From contig CAKQGD010000056.1 of assembly GCA_934232845.1 (NCBI GenBank), positions 1 through 10,448 of the forward strand: a stretch of 10,448 bases of DNA. The letters run 5' to 3'. The translations under genes and the position numbers were made by a program. Source of the stretch: an uncultured Oscillospiraceae bacterium (lineage in GTDB: Bacteria > Bacillota > Clostridia > Oscillospirales > Ruminococcaceae). Positions 6,670 to 10,448 of the stretch are shown here, in pieces (positions within the stretch are counted from its first letter, which is position 1; the number at the start of each line of letters is the position of its first letter). The notes under the pieces were generated by a model, which did no database searches, was not told the DNA's origin, and was given only the letters and a program-made list of their open reading frames with translations.

Positions 6670-7569
6670 TTATTCCTTGATGACTTCTTTAAAGGACGCT
6701 GCAAGCCCCGCAATGCCCTGCAGTTCCGACGGAATGATAATCTTCGTCGCCTTGCCGTCGGCTGCCTTCTCAAACGCTTCCAGGCTCTTGAGCGTCAAAA
6801 CGCCCTGTGTGGGAGCAGCCTCGTTCAGCAGGCGAATGGAGTCTGCCATCGCCTTCTGCACCATAAGAACCGCCTGCGCCTCGCCTTCCGCTTCACGGAT
6901 TTTCTGTTCACGAATCGCATCCGCACGCAGAATCGCGGATTCCTTCTCACCTTCCGCGACAAGAATCTGGCTGCGCTTTTCGCCCTCTGCACGGAGAATC
7001 GATTCGCGGCGTTCGCGCTCTGCCTTCATCTGTTTTTCCATCGCGTCTTGAATCTCACGCGGCGGAATAATATTCTTCAGTTCTACGCGGTTTACCTTAA
7101 TGCCCCATTTATCCGTAGCGGTATCGAGAATCGCGGTGATTTTTGTATTGATCACGTCGCGCGAGGTAAGCGTATGGTCAAGTTCCATCTCGCCGATGAT
7201 ATTGCGCAGCGTCGTCGCCGTCAGATTTTCAATCGCGGACAGCGGGCGTTCCACACCGTAGGTGAAAAGCTTCGCATCCGTAATCTGAAAGAAGACGACC
7301 GTATCAATCTGCATGGTGACGTTGTCCTTGGTAATGACAGGCTGCGGTGCGAAATCCACTACCTGTTCTTTCAGGGAAACCTTCTTGGCAATGCGGTCAA
7401 AAAACGGCACCTTGATGTGAAGGCCCGTCTCCCATGTGGAGTTATATGCACCAAGGCGCTCTACCACATATACCGTTGCCTGCGGAACGATGCGGACGTT
7501 TGCAGCCACAAGCCAGAACAGAACCGCAATGACGATCACAATCATCAAAATGGAAATAATGGGACCCAT
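6670..7569 (-). CDS. SPFH/band-7 membrane protein (stomatin/QmcA-like)
   Basis: A 299-residue protein with an N-terminal transmembrane helix (about 4-24), then an SPFH domain (about 25-185) beginning VRIVPQATVYVVERLGAY and containing LKEQVVDFAPQPVITKDNV and GIKVNRVELKNIIPP. A charged coiled coil follows (about 190-250, repeats of AEGEK/AEGEA), then a C-terminal hydrophobic patch. This order is that of the stomatin/QmcA (YbbK) group, which forms large oligomers in membrane microdomains and is associated with envelope stability and protein quality control. The start is an ATG with AGGAGG eight bases upstream. The gene follows the NfeD gene after 30 bases and precedes a strong terminator. NfeD-SPFH pairing is a classic genetic association, supporting both calls. 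QmcA-like is the closest description, but a precise orthologue symbol is not justified. Confidence 0.95.
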   Translation of the reverse strand: MGPIISILMIVIVIAVLFWLVAANVRIVPQATVYVVERLGAYNSTWETGLHIKVPFFDRIAKKVSLKEQVVDFAPQPVITKDNVTMQIDTVVFFQITDAKLFTYGVERPLSAIENLTATTLRNIIGEMELDHTLTSRDVINTKITAILDTATDKWGIKVNRVELKNIIPPREIQDAMEKQMKAERERRESILRAEGEKRSQILVAEGEKESAILRADAIREQKIREAEGEAQAVLMVQKAMADSIRLLNEAAPTQGVLTLKSLEAFEKAADGKATKIIIPSELQGIAGLAASFKEVIKE

Positions 7570-7599
7570 AACTTTTTCCTCCTATCATTTCGTATCTTT

Positions 7600-8046
7600 T
7601 CAGACACGTTCTACGATAACCTTTACACCGTCAATCTCTTTGACAAGGATACTTTCTCCCTCGTTAACGGGTTCTCCGTCGTCACTGCGTGCTGCCCACG
7701 AAAGCCCGTTGACCTGTACACGGCCTTTTCCCGTGATATTATCGATCGGCTCTGTCACCACGCCCATCATGCCGATCACTCGGTCGGCATTCGTACTGGT
7801 TTTGCGCACCTTTAACAGATGTGCAGCCGCAGGCCGGGTAAAGGCCAGCGTTACAATACTTACAGCCAAAAATACAAGCAGCTGAAGCCATACGGGCGCA
7901 CCCAAAAGTGCCGGAATTACCGCGGCAAACGCACCAGCCGCAAACCAGATCGCTACCAAATCAACCGTCAGCGCCTCAGCGATTCCGAGAATCACGGCAG
8001 CCAGCAGCCACAGCAGCGGCGCCCATCTTGCCATTGTAATCAGCAT
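7600..8046 (-). CDS. Short NfeD-family membrane protein (NfeD1b-like)
   Basis: A 148-residue protein with closely packed hydrophobic helices in the first half (about 8-26, 28-46 and 52-70). It ends in a soluble C-terminal domain (about 88-148) with IGMMGVVTEPI, GKGRVQVNGLSWAARSDDGEPVNEGESILVKEIDGVKVIVE, the OB-fold pattern of NfeD proteins. It lacks the N-terminal ClpP-like serine protease of long NfeD proteins, so it is the short form that partners stomatin-like proteins. The ATG at 8046 is chosen over Met5 because GGGAGG lies about seven bases upstream. The start overlaps the PadR stop by seven bases, indicating translational coupling. It probably acts in the cytoplasmic membrane with the SPFH protein encoded next. 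Confidence 0.93.
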   Translation of the reverse strand: MLITMARWAPLLWLLAAVILGIAEALTVDLVAIWFAAGAFAAVIPALLGAPVWLQLLVFLAVSIVTLAFTRPAAAHLLKVRKTSTNADRVIGMMGVVTEPIDNITGKGRVQVNGLSWAARSDDGEPVNEGESILVKEIDGVKVIVERV

Positions 8047-8396
8047 GACTGCTCCTCCCTTCTCGGGCGCGCGCCGGTTCTTTCAACCGCAAGCCGCAGC
8101 GCCGCATCCAAACGATCCATTTCTGCATACAGAATTTCTTTTCCGGTATCTGTAATCTGGTAAACTTTTCGGCGGTCCACCTCGTTGACTACCTCGATCA
8201 GGTCATCCTGCTCCATCTTATACAAAATGGTATAGACCGTTGAACTGCCGAGTACGACTCTGCCATGCGTCTCTTCCTGCGCCATCTGCATAAGCGCATA
8301 TCCGTGGCGCGGCTCAAGCAGGAACAGCAGAAGAAGAAAGGACGGCTCACTCATCGGCAGATAAGCCGCAATCAGCTCTTTTTTCGTCTTTGTCAA
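8040..8396 (-). CDS. PadR-family transcriptional regulator
   Basis: A 118-residue protein with the PadR winged helix. LLLLFLLEPRHGYALMQ (21-37) gives helix 1 and the HGY motif, LGSSTVYTILYKMEQDDLIEVV (49-70) gives the recognition helix, and RRKVYQITDTGKEIL (75-89) forms the wing and next helix. The C-terminal dimerisation helix is short, as in the small PadR subgroup. The start is best placed at TTG (8396-8394), because GGGAGGG lies about six bases upstream. The upstream in-frame ATG at 8429 falls inside a palindrome downstream of the promoter and has no RBS. The stop overlaps the NfeD start by seven bases, so the regulator heads its own operon and probably represses it, as small PadR proteins often do. 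The effector is unknown. Confidence 0.93.
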   Translation of the reverse strand: MTKTKKELIAAYLPMSEPSFLLLLFLLEPRHGYALMQMAQEETHGRVVLGSSTVYTILYKMEQDDLIEVVNEVDRRKVYQITDTGKEILYAEMDRLDAALRLAVERTGARPRREEQSC

Positions 8397-8416
8397 ATGG
8401 CACCCTCCCATCCAAA

Positions 8417-8437
8417 ATATATCATACATTGATATAT
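8417..8437. promoter_or_regulatory. Probable PadR operator: 21-bp palindrome
   Basis: ATATATCA (8417-8424) and TGATATAT (8430-8437) form a perfect 8-bp inverted repeat around a 5-base spacer (TACAT). It starts a few bases downstream of the expected transcription start of the padR operon, where a bound repressor would block transcription. TATATCAT also recurs at 8418, 8433 and 8450, the last overlapping the -10 box, suggesting additional half-sites. Autorepression by the PadR protein encoded here is inferred. Confidence 0.6.
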
Positions 8438-8447
8438 CATCGTTTGA

Positions 8448-8476
8448 ATTATATCATTATTTGAAATATATGTCAA
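8448..8476 (-). promoter_or_regulatory. Sigma-A promoter of the PadR-NfeD-SPFH operon
   Basis: Read on the minus strand, TTGACA (8476-8471) and TATAAT (8453-8448) are both perfect consensus hexamers separated by exactly 17 bases. Transcription should start near 8441, about 45 bases before the TTG start of the PadR gene. Such a strong unregulated core is consistent with control by a repressor. Confidence 0.9.
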
Positions 8477-8566
8477 GCCAAAAAAAGTATTTTTTCATTG
8501 CAGAAGTCCCTTATTTCCTTAGTGTTCCAAAGAGATGAAATATTTGCAAACATTCCATGAGGCCCC

Positions 8567-8595
8567 TTGATTTTTTTTAAATTGTTAAGTATATT
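8567..8595 (+). promoter_or_regulatory. Promoter of the MarR-adaptor operon with overlapping direct repeat
   Basis: TTGATT (8567-8572) and TATATT (8590-8595) are 17 bases apart and lie 36 bases before the GTG start of the MarR gene. The -10 box is embedded in a direct repeat, TTAAGTAT at 8585-8592 and 8594-8601 (9-base period), which could be a regulator-binding site. The preceding stretch from about 8477 is A/T-rich and holds no gene. Confidence 0.65.
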
Positions 8596-8630
8596 AAGTA
8601 TTGTTTTTATGAAAAAAAGGAGGCGGATTT

Positions 8631-9104
8631 GTGATACATCATCCGTATACGCAGCATCTATTGGGGCAGGCCATCCGCTTCTCTAAAATGAATTATAAAA
8701 ACACAGGAAAAGCCTTTCCCCCATGGGAATTCTCTCTAAGTGACATGTCTGTCTTTTTCCTGCTGCAGCAGGCACGTATCACAACCGGAAAGCCGCAGAC
8801 AAGAATGAGCGACATCAGCTCTCAGCTGAATATCTCCCGCCCGGCCGCAACGCAGTGCGTCGCAAAGCTCTGCCGCCGCGGACTGCTTGAGCGTTTTCGG
8901 GATCCCAATGACAAACGAAGTATTCTGATCCGTCCCACTCCGAAAGCGGAGGATATCGTCTACAAGGAAATGGAGCGGGCCCTTACCCTGACGGACCAAG
9001 TAATCTATAAAATGGGAGAACAAGACGCTGCCGAGCTGATTCGTCTGCTCGACAGATTACATAACTTAATTCTGATTCAAATCCAAGAGGAGGAAAACGC
9101 ATGA
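8631..9104 (+). CDS. MarR-family transcriptional regulator
   Basis: A 157-residue protein with the MarR fold. Helical residues 1-50 lead to the winged helix-turn-helix: MSDISSQLNISRPAATQCV (59-77) with the recognition helix from Ser69, KLCRRGLLERF (79-89), and the wing with RDPNDKRSILIRPTP (90-104), matching the D-x-x-D-x-R signature. A long C-terminal helix (about 108-155) completes the dimer interface. The start is GTG, with AGGAGG (8618-8623) seven bases upstream; no ATG near it is better placed. The stop shares ATGA with the next start, so regulator and adaptor are translationally coupled. The usual role of such a pair is that the MarR protein represses the efflux operon until a toxic ligand binds it. 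Confidence 0.93.
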   Translation: MIHHPYTQHLLGQAIRFSKMNYKNTGKAFPPWEFSLSDMSVFFLLQQARITTGKPQTRMSDISSQLNISRPAATQCVAKLCRRGLLERFRDPNDKRSILIRPTPKAEDIVYKEMERALTLTDQVIYKMGEQDAAELIRLLDRLHNLILIQIQEEENA

Positions 9105-10448
9105 AACGAAGCACAAAATTCACTGCCGCGCTGACTGCGGCGATCGTGGCGCTGTCCGGATGCGGAGCAGAAAGCGCTCCGGTATCTGCAAACCCATCCG
9201 CCATCTCCGTCGGAGCCGAAGCCGCCCGCGTCGGCAGTATTCAAAAGGAGACATCCTATGCGGGACGCATCTCCCCCGGCGAGTCCGTCTACGTGATCGG
9301 AAAAGTGCCCGGTACCGTTCTGCAGACCTATGCGGAAGTAGGTGACACCGTCAAGGCAGGCGAGCTTCTTTATGAGATCGATCCTGTTGACGTGCAGATG
9401 AGCGTCAATCAGGCCAAGGCGGCTTATGAGTCGGCGCAGGCCTCTATCGATCAGGCGCTGGGCAGCACACTCGACGGACAGGTGCTTTCCTCCGAATCCG
9501 CCTATAAGCAGGCAAAATTTGCCTATGACGCGGCAGAGGATGCATTGGACTCGCTGTATGAAAAATACAACCCCATTCATACCGCGCTCAAGAAAATTGA
9601 AAAGGGTGACCTCTCCGCCGCAGAGGATCTCGCCAACGCTTTGGCAAAGCTGGACAGCGACTCCGACAGCGGCAGCAACAGCGGGCTCAAGGATTCTGCC
9701 GACGGTTCTGATGTCAGTACGGACCCTTCGGAAGAGACCGACACATCTGACATCGATGCACTGGTGGAAGCAGGAAAAAAAGCACGGGATAAGCTAAGCT
9801 CTGCCATCGATCAGGCCGAGATTTCCTACGATCAGGCCAAAACCGCCTACACAACCGCCCGCACCGCGATGAGTCTGACCAAGGGAGAAGCAACCGAACA
9901 GGCCCAAGCTGTCGGCAGCGCCTCTCTGGAACAGGCCAAGGTCGCCTATGACTCCGCTCTGGCACAGCTCGACTACTGCAAGGTAACCTCTCCCATCGAC
10001 GGCGTGGTGGAATTAAAAAATGTATCTGAAAACGGCATGGCCACCTCTTCGTCTTATTCCTATGTCATTTCAAACAAAGACACCATGTGCGTTACCTTCG
10101 GCGTATCGGCCGAAGCTGCCCGCACACTGGAAACCGGCGACGTCATCACGGTAGAGAACGGATCGATTGTACATGAAGCGGTCATCGTGGAAATTGCCAC
10201 GATGGTAGATCAAACCAGCGGCCTTTTTAAAATCAAGGCCAATATCACGGATGACAGCAGCGACCTGCTGACCGGCGTCGTAGTCAAGCTGACTGCGACA
10301 ACCGCTCATTCGGAAAACGCCGTTCTGATTCCTACGTCGGCTCTTTATTATGACGACGGCAGCGCATACGTCTATGTCGCCAAGGACGGCACGGCAGTCA
10401 AGACGCCTGTGGAAACCGGCATTCTCTCCGGAGAAGACGCTGAAATCC
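9101..10448 (+). CDS. Lipoprotein membrane-fusion (HlyD/RND-adaptor-type) efflux subunit, 3' end cut
   Basis: The first 449 codons of a gene that runs off the right edge. The ATG at 9101 follows GAGGAGG by about seven bases. A lipoprotein signal ends in LSGC with Cys21 lipidated. The lipoyl/barrel-sandwich halves are GKVPGTVLQTYAEVGDTVKAGELLYEID (about 67-94) and the returning LDYCKVTSPIDGVVELKNVSENG (about 290-312), with a long alpha-hairpin between them of Gln/Ala-rich coiled-coil sequence such as SAIDQAEISYDQAKTAYTTA. Inside the hairpin is a low-complexity Ser/Asp/Gly/Glu segment at about residues 185-217. A beta-barrel region and LIPTSALYYDDGSAYVYV follow. It would bridge an inner-membrane pump and the outside; the pump gene (RND or ABC) should lie just beyond the window. 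Its coupling to the MarR gene suggests inducible drug or metabolite efflux. Confidence 0.92.
   Translation, partial: MKRSTKFTAALTAAIVALSGCGAESAPVSANPSAISVGAEAARVGSIQKETSYAGRISPGESVYVIGKVPGTVLQTYAEVGDTVKAGELLYEIDPVDVQMSVNQAKAAYESAQASIDQALGSTLDGQVLSSESAYKQAKFAYDAAEDALDSLYEKYNPIHTALKKIEKGDLSAAEDLANALAKLDSDSDSGSNSGLKDSADGSDVSTDPSEETDTSDIDALVEAGKKARDKLSSAIDQAEISYDQAKTAYTTARTAMSLTKGEATEQAQAVGSASLEQAKVAYDSALAQLDYCKVTSPIDGVVELKNVSENGMATSSSYSYVISNKDTMCVTFGVSAEAARTLETGDVITVENGSIVHEAVIVEIATMVDQTSGLFKIKANITDDSSDLLTGVVVKLTATTAHSENAVLIPTSALYYDDGSAYVYVAKDGTAVKTPVETGILSGEDAEI

Noticed and set aside
7048..7885. Long plus-strand open frames opposite the SPFH and NfeD genes
   Set aside because: Both minus-strand genes are clear family members; the opposite frames have low-complexity His/Arg/Thr-rich composition typical of antisense shadows.
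8397..8429. Longer PadR start at ATG 8429
   Set aside because: It lies within the predicted operator palindrome very near the transcription start, has no RBS, and adds residues not found in PadR proteins. The TTG at 8396 has GGGAGGG at good spacing.

Overview
The window looks like a chromosomal stretch from a Gram-positive Firmicute, probably a gut-type clostridium of roughly balanced GC. The evidence is AGGAGG-type ribosome binding sites, GTG/TTG starts, short lipoprotein signal peptides, a membrane-anchored CARDB-like protein, and PadR and MarR regulators. The taxonomic call is an inference from gene style. There are thirteen protein-coding genes, two cut by the window edges. I see no rRNA, tRNA, CRISPR array or insertion sequence.

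Layout: (1) Positions 1-1808, minus strand: an Sfp-type phosphopantetheinyl transferase, then an EamA/DMT permease, then the start of a small multidrug-export-like membrane protein whose start overlaps the permease stop. (2) A 72-residue protein of unknown function (1856-2074, plus) diverges from the transferase. (3) Positions 2290-6379, plus: a compact four-gene operon of MacB/LolD-type ATPase, secreted CARDB/COG1361-like protein with one C-terminal membrane anchor, MacB/FtsX-type permease and a small lipoprotein, closed by a rho-independent terminator. (4) Positions 6670-8396, minus: PadR regulator, short NfeD protein and SPFH/band-7 protein, driven by a near-perfect sigma-A promoter with a 21-bp palindrome just downstream, and ended by a strong hairpin. 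(5) Positions 8631 to the end, plus: a MarR regulator translationally coupled to a lipoprotein membrane-fusion protein that runs off the window.

How the genes fit together: the middle operon looks like a complete ABC machine in which a CARDB-type membrane-anchored protein stands where the periplasmic adaptor of Gram-negative MacAB would be. Its substrate cannot be read from the sequence. The PadR-NfeD-SPFH operon looks like an autoregulated membrane-microdomain or envelope-stress module. The MarR-adaptor pair is the beginning of an efflux operon whose pump must lie downstream. The left-hand operon pairs a carrier-protein-activating enzyme with two exporters, but no carrier-protein synthase is visible here.

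The most noteworthy items are the ABC/CARDB/FtsX/lipoprotein operon, the autoregulatory architecture of the PadR operon, and low-complexity Ser/Asp-rich segments inserted into or appended to several transport proteins.
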